Origin: JABCYV01 sp035512155
Lineage (GTDB): Bacteria; Acidobacteriota; Terriglobia; Terriglobales; Acidobacteriaceae
NCBI GenBank assembly: GCA_035512155.1
Contig: DATKEN010000112.1
Span: forward strand, 15,316-79,315
Length of the DNA stretch: 64,000 bases
Reading direction: 5' to 3'
Below the pieces are notes generated by a model, which worked only from the letters and a program-made list of their open reading frames with translations, ran no database searches and was not told where the DNA came from. Of this stretch, positions 42,797 to 51,409 are shown piece by piece. The translations under genes were made by a program, and so were the position numbers. The first letter of the stretch is position 1. Every line of letters begins with the position of its first letter.

Positions 42797-44062
42797 GTGG
42801 CGACTAGCCCGCGAATGACTGATTCCGTCAGCGTCAGCCAACTGCACGTTGAGCAAGTAGAAGACCTGCTGAAATTGCAGAAGGCGGCGCAAAAGATCAC
42901 CTCGATCCTTGACCTGGATCAACTCATCGACAAGGTAGTAACCGATATAGCGCGTTCCTTCGGATGCCTGGAAGCTCAAATTTATCTGCACGAAGAAGAG
43001 CGCGGGGAGCTGGTCATCGCGGGATCCTGCGGGTGCAGCGTCCACGGCAAAGGGCAGCGTCTCAAGGTCGGCACGGAAGGCATGGTCGGCTACGTGGCCG
43101 CCACCGGCCAGATGCGCTACGCTCCCGACGTGCGCAAGGATCAGTATTACATCGCCTGCGAGGCGTCCACGCTTTCGGAGGCAGCCATCCCCCTACACGT
43201 CGACGGTCGACTGGTGGGAGTCTTTACTGCGTCGCATCCGGAACTCGATGCGTTTCCCGTTGAACAGTTGAGGCTTCTGGAAGCACTATGCGGTCACGTT
43301 GCGGTGGCGGTTCAGAATGCACAGCTGTTCCAGCAGGAGCGGCGCGAGCGCGAAAGGATGAGCCGCGAGGCACACGAAGCACGCGCCATCCAGCAGGCTC
43401 TGCTTCCCAAGAGTTCGCCTTATGTCCCGGGCTTTGCGATCTCCGGCCTCTCAGTTCCCGCGGGAGCCGTGGGCGGCGACTGGTATGACTTTATTGCACT
43501 CGACGACGGTCGCTGGGGACTGGTGCTGGCCGATGTCTCGGGCAAAGGCACAGCCGCTGCGCTATTGATGTCGGCCACTCGTGGAATGCTGCGTTCGCTG
43601 GCTGAAACTAACTATGGTCCCGGCGAAGTGCTGACGCGTCTGAATCGCCTGCTGGTTGAGGATTTTCCTCACGGCAAGTACGTGACCATGATTTATGGGG
43701 TTTTGGATCCCGCGAGCCGGATTTTGACCTTCTCGAATGCGGGGCATTTGTTGCCCTTGCTGGTGGTTGACGGCCAGAAAGTGCAATGCCCAAACACTGA
43801 CAGAGGAATGCCCCTCGGCCTGGGGTTTGGCAGCTTCTCTGAAGTTGAGGTGCCGCTACCCGAGGGCTCGCGATTAGTGTTCTATAGCGACGGCATTACC
43901 GAGGCGGAGAATATCAAGCAAGAAGAATATGGCCGCCTGCGCCTTGAAGCCCACGTCATGCAACCTGATGCGTGCCCGGAAACCGTTCTTCAAGACGTGC
44001 GCTCATTTGTCAACGGCGCCCGCCTGAGGGACGACGCCACCGTGATTTTCGTCAAAGCCTGA
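42797..44062 (+). CDS. GAF-domain PP2C-type serine phosphatase (RsbU/SpoIIE family)
   Basis: 421 aa from GTG 42797 after AAGGAGG; ATG 42761 is a weaker alternative. GAF domain (about 40-180), a short coiled coil (about 185-210), and a SpoIIE/PP2C domain (about 225-421) with GGDWYDF, LADVSGKGTAAALLMSATRG, SDGITEAEN and LRDDATVIFV, which carry the metal-binding Asp residues. Such proteins control anti-sigma or anti-anti-sigma switches. No partner anti-sigma gene is adjacent. Confidence 0.9.
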   Translation: MATSPRMTDSVSVSQLHVEQVEDLLKLQKAAQKITSILDLDQLIDKVVTDIARSFGCLEAQIYLHEEERGELVIAGSCGCSVHGKGQRLKVGTEGMVGYVAATGQMRYAPDVRKDQYYIACEASTLSEAAIPLHVDGRLVGVFTASHPELDAFPVEQLRLLEALCGHVAVAVQNAQLFQQERRERERMSREAHEARAIQQALLPKSSPYVPGFAISGLSVPAGAVGGDWYDFIALDDGRWGLVLADVSGKGTAAALLMSATRGMLRSLAETNYGPGEVLTRLNRLLVEDFPHGKYVTMIYGVLDPASRILTFSNAGHLLPLLVVDGQKVQCPNTDRGMPLGLGFGSFSEVEVPLPEGSRLVFYSDGITEAENIKQEEYGRLRLEAHVMQPDACPETVLQDVRSFVNGARLRDDATVIFVKA

Positions 44063-44078
44063 ATTATTCCGACCGGGA

Positions 44079-44492
44079 CTATCCGAAGCGGGCGTGGTGC
44101 TCTTGCAGGATGCAGCGGTCCATGATGACGAAGATGCCTGCGCGGCGCGCCTTCTCCGCCGCCTTCTCGTTGATGACCTGCTCCTGCATCCAGACAGCTG
44201 GAACCTTCAGTTGGATCGCCAGGTCCACGATTTCTTCCACATACTCGGGGCGGCGGAAAATATTTACGATGTCAATCTTCTCCGGGACATCCAGCAACGA
44301 ACCGTAGGACTTCTCCCCCAATGCCCCATGTATCTTAGGATTCACTGGGATAATTCTGTAGCCTTGGGTTTGCATGTACGCCGCCACTCCATGGCTGGGA
44401 CGCAGCGGACTATTGGAGAGTCCCACCACTGCGATGGTTTTAGCGCGTTTCAGCAGGTCCGCGATCGGGTCCGCTTGCGGAAGTGAAGACAT
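44079..44492 (-). CDS. CoA-binding domain protein (YccU type)
   Basis: 137 aa from ATG 44492. A single Rossmann CoA-binding domain: TIAVVGLSNSPLRPSHGVA near the N-terminus, IIPVNPKIHG, and VWMQEQVINEKAAEKARRAG toward the end, as in YccU-type proteins. No catalytic domain is attached. It converges with the phosphatase gene (16-base gap). Confidence 0.9.
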   Translation of the reverse strand: MSSLPQADPIADLLKRAKTIAVVGLSNSPLRPSHGVAAYMQTQGYRIIPVNPKIHGALGEKSYGSLLDVPEKIDIVNIFRRPEYVEEIVDLAIQLKVPAVWMQEQVINEKAAEKARRAGIFVIMDRCILQEHHARFG

Positions 44493-44560
44493 GACCAAAA
44501 CATTGTAGCGACGCGATGATGGAGAAGCCAGCTATCAGGCCAGGCTCAGCCCGGCATCAA

Positions 44561-45853
44561 TCAGTCTTTCTTGTTGGCGCTTAGTTTCTGCTTGAACATC
44601 TTGGTGGCCAGCTTGCGAACCGTCTCCGAGACTTCTTTGTTGCCGGACAAGTGACGCAGATCTTGCGTCAGCAGATGCTTGACCAAGCCCAGGGAGACAT
44701 CCAACGGCGTACGCGGGTTGAATACCAGGTTGCGCACGATGCCATAGTGCTTGACGAATCGGCGCTTCATTGGGATGCCGCGAAGCACAGCCTCCAGCAC
44801 GTTCTTCTGACTGGCAAACCGTTCGACTTCGCTATCACTGAGCTTGGGCGACTCCAGCACCGCCAAGGCCACCACTTTGGTTCCGTCACGGATGAGCAAA
44901 GATCGCTCCTCCTTGTTGCCCTTCATGGCCAACTGAATGCGGCCCTTGATGTCCAACTTGGCAATTTTCTGGAGTGCGCTGCCCCGCTCATGTCCGGCGC
45001 CAAGGAAAGATTTCTTGACCGCGGCCGTCCTCTTCGGGGCTGCCGCCTTTTCAGGCACGGGAGCAGCTGTGGTTTCGGGCTCAACGGCGGTCTCAGTGGG
45101 CTGCTCTTCTGCACCGGGCACGAACTCGTCCGCACCGGGCACAAAGTCATCGTAAAAGCCGCCAATCGGCTGGAATGGTTTCTCTGCCTCCTCTGAGATT
45201 TCACTCGCATGGTCGCTGAGGTAAGCGAGCAGTCCTTCATCCGGGGTGTCATCTGGCTCGGGGGTTTCCGCTGCTGGTGGGGCTTCTGCGAGGGCTTCGC
45301 GGGTCTCCGTGACAGGATACGACCGTGCGATTGGAGGAACGGTGGCCGGAGTCTCTGCGGCCGGAATCGAAACCTTAGACGCGATGGACGCAAGTTGAGT
45401 TTCAATTCTTGCGGACTGGGTTCCGCTGACATTTGAATTTGAGCTTAACGAATGCAGAATTTCAGCGGAACGGCTTACGCGTCCGCTGTTCAGCATCGCT
45501 TCCACCGCCTCGCGCGGTCCAGTTGCTGCGAGTTCGATCAACGACCCTTCGCCTAGGGCTGGGTTATCAAGCAGCGCCGGGAGCAGCGGTGGGCGCAGGT
45601 TCTGCACAGAAATCATGTAATCCAGGACTTCTTTGGGAGTGTGCGGATCAGCGGCCGCAGCTCGTGATAATGCCTCGTCCCAGCCCGCCAGAGTAAGCTT
45701 GGCCTGTTCAGCGAAGACTTTATTGTGATTCGCGAGATACACCAGAATTTCGATCATCTCGCCAGCGGGAACGGAGAGGGATCCTTTGGCGCCCGCCTGC
45801 ATAAGGTTGGAAGGCAAAGCCGATGCACGGATGAGATCGATCATCCGCGCCAT
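44561..45853 (-). CDS. conserved-looking 430-aa protein of unknown function
   Basis: 430 aa from ATG 45853 (ATG 45844 possible; a TTG start at 45913 less likely). No catalytic motif or membrane segment. Two helical blocks (about 1-150 and about 280-420) flank an acidic, Pro/Glu-rich linker. The C-terminal block has Leu-rich helices with RDGTKVVALAVLESPKLSD and NPRTPLDVSLGLVKHLL, reminiscent of HEAT-like repeats. It follows the cation transporter at the end of the lpxD-lnt-prfB run. Confidence 0.7.
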   Translation of the reverse strand: MARMIDLIRASALPSNLMQAGAKGSLSVPAGEMIEILVYLANHNKVFAEQAKLTLAGWDEALSRAAAADPHTPKEVLDYMISVQNLRPPLLPALLDNPALGEGSLIELAATGPREAVEAMLNSGRVSRSAEILHSLSSNSNVSGTQSARIETQLASIASKVSIPAAETPATVPPIARSYPVTETREALAEAPPAAETPEPDDTPDEGLLAYLSDHASEISEEAEKPFQPIGGFYDDFVPGADEFVPGAEEQPTETAVEPETTAAPVPEKAAAPKRTAAVKKSFLGAGHERGSALQKIAKLDIKGRIQLAMKGNKEERSLLIRDGTKVVALAVLESPKLSDSEVERFASQKNVLEAVLRGIPMKRRFVKHYGIVRNLVFNPRTPLDVSLGLVKHLLTQDLRHLSGNKEVSETVRKLATKMFKQKLSANKKD

Positions 45854-45939
45854 GTTGCAAAGATCCCAGTTATGGTCATAACCCGCCTCGTCGTAGCAGA
45901 CGCTGCCGAACAAACCGCCTTCGTGCGCTTCTCAAGGCT

Positions 45940-46578
45940 TCAGTGTATTTCGCCGCAAATCCCGGCGGCATTGTCACAACAGGTTCTTCCTCGTACGGCT
46001 TCAATTCCTTCGTTTGCGATCAGCGGAACCATAACCAACCCGGCGATCGGGTCGGCCCACCACCATCCAAAGCTGGCATTGAGAACAAGTCCCGCTAGCA
46101 GAATCGTGGACAAATAAGCACAGATGTCAGTCTGACGGGAATCGGCCTGCATGGCAGCGCTGTTGATTCCGCTTGCAATCTTGCGTTTGGCGCGCGCCAG
46201 CAGGGGCATGACGATCAACGAGGCGCCGGCCAACAGAATACCCGGCAAACTTCGCCGCGGGGCTTCGCGTCGAAGCAAGGTATTAACTCCCTCGAAGCAG
46301 ACGTAGGCGGCAAGCACCAGGAAGCAGATTCCCACTGCCCGCAGCGCCGTTTTCTCCGCCCGTTCGCGGCTCGGAGCATGGCGATCAGCACGTAAGCGCC
46401 AGAGCATGACCGCTGCAGAGGATACTTCCACGACAGAATCCAGGCCAAAGCCAATGAGAGCGATGCTACCCGCGACGAACCCAGAAATCAGTGCGATCAA
46501 TGCCTCGAGCGAGTTCCAGCCGAGAGTGAAGTACTCCAGGCGAAGTCCGCGCGCGACTATGGCCTCGCGAGTGTTCAT
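45940..46578 (-). CDS. cation diffusion facilitator-type transporter
   Basis: 212 aa, about six membrane helices. The fold and motifs of CDF/TMEM163-like cation transporters are visible: GFGLDSVVEVSSAA in helix 2 and ADSRQTDICAYLS in helix 5, carrying the Asp residues of the expected metal site. It lacks the C-terminal cytoplasmic domain of larger CDF proteins. The metal is unknown. Its start overlaps the prfB stop (ATGA), so it is translationally coupled. Confidence 0.82.
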   Translation of the reverse strand: MNTREAIVARGLRLEYFTLGWNSLEALIALISGFVAGSIALIGFGLDSVVEVSSAAVMLWRLRADRHAPSRERAEKTALRAVGICFLVLAAYVCFEGVNTLLRREAPRRSLPGILLAGASLIVMPLLARAKRKIASGINSAAMQADSRQTDICAYLSTILLAGLVLNASFGWWWADPIAGLVMVPLIANEGIEAVRGRTCCDNAAGICGEIH

Positions 46579-47679
46579 GGCTGCTTCTCCCCACGTCGCA
46601 TCTGTAAATAAGCCCGAATAAACGGCTGCAAGTCGCCATCAATCACCCGATCCACATCGCCGACCTCAAGCTTGGTTCGATGATCTTTGATCATGCGGTA
46701 AGGCTGAAGCACGTAAGAACGGATCTGCGATCCGAAATCGATGTCAAGCTTCGAATCTTCGATCTTCTTGGTAGCGGCCCGCTTCTTCTCCAACTCATGC
46801 TCGTAGATCTTGGAGCGCAGCATGCTCATGGCGCGGTCTTTATTTTTGTGCTGCGAACGCTCGTTCTGACATGCCGCTACCAGTCCGGTTGGAATGTGAG
46901 TAATGCGGACCGCCGAGTCAGTAGTGTTGACGTGTTGTCCGCCTTTGCCGCTGGAGCGATAGGTATCGATGCGAATGTCCTCCGGCTTGATTACAACCTC
47001 AATGCTGTCGTCAATTTCCGGAGAGACGAACACGCTGGCGAACGAAGTGTGACGACGCTTGGCCTGATCGAAGGGGGAGATGCGCACCAACCGATGCACC
47101 CCGATTTCGCTGGTCAGCAGGCCGAAGGCGTACTCCCCGTTCACCGCAAAAGTGGCAGACTTCAAGCCGGCTTCTTCCCCCGGCTGGTAGTCATAGAGGA
47201 CCGTCTGAAAACCTTGGCGCTCGGCCCATCGCAGATACATTCTCAGCAGCATATCCGCCCAATCCTGCGATTCAGTGCCGCCGGCGCCCGGATGGATGGT
47301 GACTATGGCGTTGCGCGCGTCGTTTTCGCCGGAAAGCAGTGTTTCGGTTTCCAGGCGATCTACAAGTTGGCGCAAAGAATCAATCTCGCGGCGCAGGTCG
47401 GCATCCACGCTCTCCCCTTCGCGAGCCAAATCAAAATACGCGGAGATATCGTTGGCGCGCCGAATCAACTCGGCTTCGGTGGCGAGCATGTCTTCGAGGC
47501 GCTTCTTCTCGCGCATTACTTGCTGAGATTTCTGGGGGTTCGACCAGAGATTCGGCTCGGAAGCCTGCTTCTCAATTTCGGCTAATTGCGGACGCAGCTT
47601 GCTGGTGTCAAAGGTACTCCCGAAGTTCGTGGACCTTATGCTGCAGCGGCGAATATTCTTTTTCTAATTCTTCGATCAT
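46575..47679 (-). CDS. prfB: peptide chain release factor 2, programmed +1 frameshift
   Basis: The gene spans two frames. Frame 0 starts at ATG 47679 and reaches CTT TGA after 23 codons; a +1 shift into GAC continues for 344 codons to 46575, giving about 367 aa (E. coli RF2 is 365). The tripeptide SPF (VRISPFDQ) recognises the stop codon, and SSGKGGQHVNTTDS carries the GGQ motif. The gene follows lnt with no gap (TAG then ATG). It releases peptides at UGA and UAA, and the frameshift makes it autoregulated. Confidence 0.96.
47607..47622 (-). other. programmed +1 ribosomal frameshift site of prfB
   Basis: The minus strand reads CGGGAGTACCTTTGAC: an internal Shine-Dalgarno-like GGGAG three bases before the slippery CTT, then the in-frame TGA followed by C. 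This matches the E. coli layout AGG GGG TAT CTT TGA C in order and spacing. When RF2 is scarce, termination at TGA is slow and ribosomes shift to GAC. Confidence 0.95.
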
Positions 47680-49311
47680 CTATGGCTCTGTCCTGACGCG
47701 GAATGGTAGGCGCGCGAGCAGCGCTCCTGCAGAAATTATCGCACATAGATAGGCGAACCAGTCCCCATGGCGGCTGTAAAACGTAGTTACGTTCGATACG
47801 GCGTAAGGGGCATCGACTGCCGTGCGGATCTTTCGCGGAGCACCAGCCGCGATTCGTCCATAGGGATCAATCGAGGCGGTGACTCCGGTGTTGGTATCAC
47901 GCAGCAGCCAGCGATTGTTCTCCACGGCCCGCATACGCGCTTGTTTCAGGTGCTGGGCGTAAGCGCCGCTGTCGCCATACCAACCATCGTTGGAGATATT
48001 CACCAATACCTGGGCCCCATTTGCCGCGAGCTGGCGGACTTCATCCGGGAAGATGGATTCGTAGCAGATGAAAACCCCCAGACTGTTCCCGTCAGCCTGC
48101 AGCGGCGCTCGCGATTCTCCCGGAGAAAAATCACCGACTTCCTTGCTCAGGCCTCCGGCAAAGCCAAAAATGCTTTTGAAGGGCACGTATTCGCCGAAGG
48201 GGACGAGGTGCATCTTGTCGTAGCGGCCAACCCATTCACCACGCGGGTTCACCAGTGCGGCGGAGTTATACGATTGAGTGACCCCTTGGGGCGACTGGCC
48301 AGCGTTGCGGGTTCCCACACTTCCCGCCAACACCCAGGTTTGCGCCTTCCGGGCGATGTTGCTGACAGCCTCGCGAAAAATGGGATCAGTCGTGTAAAAG
48401 GGGGCCGGCGACTCCGGCCAAACGATCAAATCGGTTTGTCGTTGTTGGTTGGAGCTTGGACTCAGGCTAATTCTAGTTAAATCACTAAGGGTGTCGTCGA
48501 AGTACTCTTTCGTCCACTCTGTCCCCTGAAGAATCGGGATATTTTCCTGCACCAGACGCGCAGAATGGTCGCTGGGCAGCAGTGGCGGCACGAGCCAGAG
48601 CCCGGCTTGGAGTACAACGGCTGAACCCAGAGCAGCCAGCAAGAGAAACTTGCGCTGCTCGCGCCGTATCAGAAAGGCTGCAGCCAAGGCGGCATTCACA
48701 ACCATGATCTCAAACGACAGGCCATAGACGCCGGTGAACGTCGTCACATGGGCCAGCGGGATGTTGTCTACTTGGGCGATCCCTATTAAGTCCCAGGGAA
48801 ATCCAGTAATTCGGGTGCGAGCCAGTTCCACAGCAACCCACATGGCTGGAGCCAATAGTAAAGCGCGGCGGCTGAACGGACTGCTTCCCGCTAACAGACT
48901 GATCAGCAGTCCGAAGACGCCGTGGTAGATGGCCAGATACAGGCAGAAAAGAATCAGGATACCAACCGCCGCGGGCGCGCTTACGCCGCCGTACTGCCGC
49001 ATGGTGTTGTAAATCCAATAGCAGGTTCCGGCGTACCAGATAACTCCGCACGAATATGCCAGAAGAAATGCCTGCAGCGGACGCGCCGGCAGAAGCTTGA
49101 TTCCAGCGCGGATCTGCAAGGTATCGGGTTGCCGCGCCCGCAACAAAGCGACCAGGAGTGGAGCAATCGCCATCCAGCAAAGGATGTAGAGATTGGGGAG
49201 CGGGAAGATCAGAATTTGCAGGGCCGCCGAGAGCACGACCAGAAGCCAGGCGCTCTTATCAATCCGCAGCACCTGGGAAGAATAGCAAACTAGTGAGATC
49301 GTCCCGGGCAA
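47680..49311 (-). CDS. lnt: apolipoprotein N-acyltransferase
   Basis: Up to 543 aa from TTG 49311 (downstream starts cannot be excluded). N-terminal half with about 6-7 membrane helices, then a nitrilase domain with the Glu-Lys-Cys triad: Glu in VWPESPAP, Lys in YDKMHLVPFGEYVPF, and Cys in GVFICYESIFPDEV. It adds the third acyl chain to lipoproteins in the inner membrane. It lies between a P-loop gene (9-base gap) and prfB (no gap). Confidence 0.95.
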   Translation of the reverse strand: MPGTISLVCYSSQVLRIDKSAWLLVVLSAALQILIFPLPNLYILCWMAIAPLLVALLRARQPDTLQIRAGIKLLPARPLQAFLLAYSCGVIWYAGTCYWIYNTMRQYGGVSAPAAVGILILFCLYLAIYHGVFGLLISLLAGSSPFSRRALLLAPAMWVAVELARTRITGFPWDLIGIAQVDNIPLAHVTTFTGVYGLSFEIMVVNAALAAAFLIRREQRKFLLLAALGSAVVLQAGLWLVPPLLPSDHSARLVQENIPILQGTEWTKEYFDDTLSDLTRISLSPSSNQQRQTDLIVWPESPAPFYTTDPIFREAVSNIARKAQTWVLAGSVGTRNAGQSPQGVTQSYNSAALVNPRGEWVGRYDKMHLVPFGEYVPFKSIFGFAGGLSKEVGDFSPGESRAPLQADGNSLGVFICYESIFPDEVRQLAANGAQVLVNISNDGWYGDSGAYAQHLKQARMRAVENNRWLLRDTNTGVTASIDPYGRIAAGAPRKIRTAVDAPYAVSNVTTFYSRHGDWFAYLCAIISAGALLARLPFRVRTEP

Positions 49312-49320
49312 ATGACCGGT

Positions 49321-49932
49321 TCATTCCTGCAGACTCATTCGTTGCCGTACAAACCTGACAATTTCCTCCGTCACATAGTCTGGCGGCTGAATGTGGAAGA
49401 CGGGACGCCCTGCCACGGGCTTCAGTGAGATGCCGCTCCAGGTGGGGCTTGTAGCTTTCATCTCATGCAATATGACAGCATCCGCTCGATCGAGAAACTC
49501 CTGGGCTGATCTTTTGAAATCCGCGGTTGTTGGATCGAGCACCGTGACGTAGAGGTCTGGGCGCACAAATTTTAAAATGCTGTTCGACTCCAGAATCACA
49601 TTTTTCGATTCGGCCAACCGCCGACGAATTGTGGGTACAGCTTCCGCCAGTCTTCCCTGCTCGGTTCGTACCCACCATGCTCGCGCCGCACCCGATGCCA
49701 AAAAGCGAGACGTATCAGATTTCCCAGATCGATCTTTCTCCTCCGAGATCGCCCAAGTATGATCCTCCGTTGCGCAGTGGCACGCTTCGCCGTTGATCGA
49801 GCAGACGCCGTGGCCATATTGCGTGATCTTCATCGCCGTCCAGTTGTATTCCGGAACGGCGGCAATCAAGCCAGCGACCACGCTGGTTTTGCCCACGCTG
49901 CGCGAATGTCCGCCAATGACGACGACTGCCAT
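49321..49932 (-). CDS. uncharacterised P-loop NTPase between lpxD and lnt
   Basis: 203 aa from ATG 49932 after AGAGGA; an upstream in-frame extension to 49977 is disfavoured. The protein opens with a Walker A loop GGHSRSVGKTS (about 7-17), reminiscent of MobB or LpxK-like dethiobiotin-synthetase folds. Other visible features: GEACHC, possibly metal-binding, SDTSRFLASGAA, and VILESNSILKFVRPDL followed by ADAVILHEM. It sits in a lipid A/lipoprotein cluster, so a role in envelope assembly is possible. The substrate is not assigned. Confidence 0.75.
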   Translation of the reverse strand: MAVVVIGGHSRSVGKTSVVAGLIAAVPEYNWTAMKITQYGHGVCSINGEACHCATEDHTWAISEEKDRSGKSDTSRFLASGAARAWWVRTEQGRLAEAVPTIRRRLAESKNVILESNSILKFVRPDLYVTVLDPTTADFKRSAQEFLDRADAVILHEMKATSPTWSGISLKPVAGRPVFHIQPPDYVTEEIVRFVRQRMSLQE

Positions 49933-49980
49933 TAAATCCTCTGACTTGCGCGGCCGGGGGCGGCGGTGGCACACCAACTG

Positions 49981-50997
49981 TTAACGCTTCTTTGCCGAGC
50001 GCGCCAGGACCGCCAGCTGTTTCAAGTATTCATCGATCGGCCGGGCCGGAGTCCCCCAGAACACGACTCCCTTCCCACGACATATTTTATTGGAGGGAAC
50101 TCCGCTTTGCGCGCCCAGTATCACTCCTTCTTCGATGCGAGCGTGCTCCCCAACGCCGACCTGCCCGGCCAGCACTGCATTCTTCTCGATCACGACACTG
50201 CCGGAGAGTCCGGTCTGCGCGGCAATCACCACATCTTCACCAATCTGGCAGTTATGGCCGATGTGTACCAGATTGTCGATCTTCGTTCCGCGGCCAACGC
50301 GAGTAATCTCTAGTGCGCCACGATCCACGGTTGTGTTGGCGCCGATTTCGACGTCATCCTCAATTTCAAGGCTGCCTATCTGGGGAAATTTCTCATACCT
50401 GCCGGTCGATTGATCGCGAGCATAGCCAAATCCGTCGCTGCCCAGCACCGCCCCAGCATGGACAATGACCCGATCGCCGAGACGCGCGCCGGGATAGATG
50501 GTCACATTCGGATACAACTCACAATCACGTCCGATACTCACATGGGCGCCGATCATACATCCCGCACCGATCCAAGTCTTGGCCCCGATCTGCGCGCCTT
50601 CGCCGATGACCACTCGCGCGTCCACGGTCACGCCCGGGCCCAGGCGCGCGGACTTATGCACGACTGCGCTGGGATGAATTCCAGGCTGCCGTTCTTGCGG
50701 CGGGCAAAGGAATCGCGCCGCCTGGGCAAATGCCAGCCGGGGCTGTGTCGATATCAGCAATGGTTTTGCGTTTTTCTTCGCCTTGGCAAATTCACCTGCG
50801 ATCACTGCTGAGGCTCGCGATTTCAAAGCTAGGCGGAGATTTTGTTCGTCTTCCACGAACACAAGGTCGCTGGGCGAAGCAGCCTGAATGCTAGAAACAC
50901 CGCTGACCTCTACCGCTCCATCTCCCAAAACTCGCGCCTGCACAAATTCGGCAATCTCGCGGAGTGATCGCTTCTTCATTTTGACCAGACGCGGCAT
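49981..50997 (-). CDS. lpxD: UDP-3-O-acylglucosamine N-acyltransferase
   Basis: 338 aa from ATG 50997 (ATG 50979 possible). It transfers the second 3-hydroxyacyl chain to UDP-3-O-acyl-GlcN in lipid A synthesis. An N-terminal uridine-binding domain (about 1-105) is followed by a left-handed beta-helix of hexapeptide repeats (about 105-300): VIGEGAQIGAKTWIGAGC, GSDGFGYA, and the catalytic His region HIGHNCQIGED. A helical C-terminus ends it. First gene of the lpxD to prfB minus-strand run. Confidence 0.95.
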   Translation of the reverse strand: MPRLVKMKKRSLREIAEFVQARVLGDGAVEVSGVSSIQAASPSDLVFVEDEQNLRLALKSRASAVIAGEFAKAKKNAKPLLISTQPRLAFAQAARFLCPPQERQPGIHPSAVVHKSARLGPGVTVDARVVIGEGAQIGAKTWIGAGCMIGAHVSIGRDCELYPNVTIYPGARLGDRVIVHAGAVLGSDGFGYARDQSTGRYEKFPQIGSLEIEDDVEIGANTTVDRGALEITRVGRGTKIDNLVHIGHNCQIGEDVVIAAQTGLSGSVVIEKNAVLAGQVGVGEHARIEEGVILGAQSGVPSNKICRGKGVVFWGTPARPIDEYLKQLAVLARSAKKR

Positions 50998-51069
50998 GGC
51001 ACCTTTTTATACGTTTGGCAGAGGAAAGGAAAGCTGTGCGAGGACTGGTGGTGGCGCAGTTTGAACGGT

Positions 51070-51175
51070 CATCCAGAGCACGCGCTAGCTGTAGGCGAAG
51101 GATTCGGGCGCGGCGATTCGTAGACTCTGCTCTGAGCGAAGTCGAAAGGGCACACGAAAGGCGCACATCCTTCGT
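51070..51175. repeat. degenerate dispersed repeat (family 1) upstream of lpxD
   Basis: Contains CTGAGCGAAGTCGAAAGG (51133-51150), ACATCCTTCG (51166-51175) and an outer TCATCCAGAGC..GCGAAGGAT unit, resembling family 1 with several mismatches. It fills most of the gap before the small plus-strand gene at 51213. Confidence 0.42.
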
Positions 51176-51212
51176 CAAACTGCAGTAACTACCCGAGGGC
51201 TAAAATGACAGC

Positions 51213-51356
51213 ATGGAGCGAAAGATCTTCTGGATCAGCTTCACCGTGCTGGGCCTTGCGGCTGATTTCATATTCCCGCTTTGGTGGGCTCTGCTGGCCA
51301 CCATCCCGATTGGCTTCGTGAGTTGGTGGATTGCCTACCGCAGCGACTGGTTTTGA
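51213..51356 (+). CDS. 47-aa small membrane protein between lpxD and the LpxL-type gene
   Basis: ATG 51213 to TGA 51356. The translation begins MERKIFWISFTVLGLAADF and ends WIAYRSDWF, with two hydrophobic helices (about 5-20 and 24-41) rich in Trp and Phe and a short charged end. It lies between divergent lipid A genes, on the opposite strand. No strong Shine-Dalgarno. Judged real from its clean two-helix pattern and position; the function is unknown. Confidence 0.62.
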   Translation: MERKIFWISFTVLGLAADFIFPLWWALLATIPIGFVSWWIAYRSDWF

Positions 51357-51409
51357 GGCTTCGGCTCGAAGGCTAGCCAGTCGGGCTCAGGCCCTCCCGA
51401 CTCAGCTTT

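Noticed and set aside
47767..48480. 237-aa plus-strand open frame
   Set aside because: It lies opposite lnt, which has its catalytic triad; no domain is visible in the shadow.
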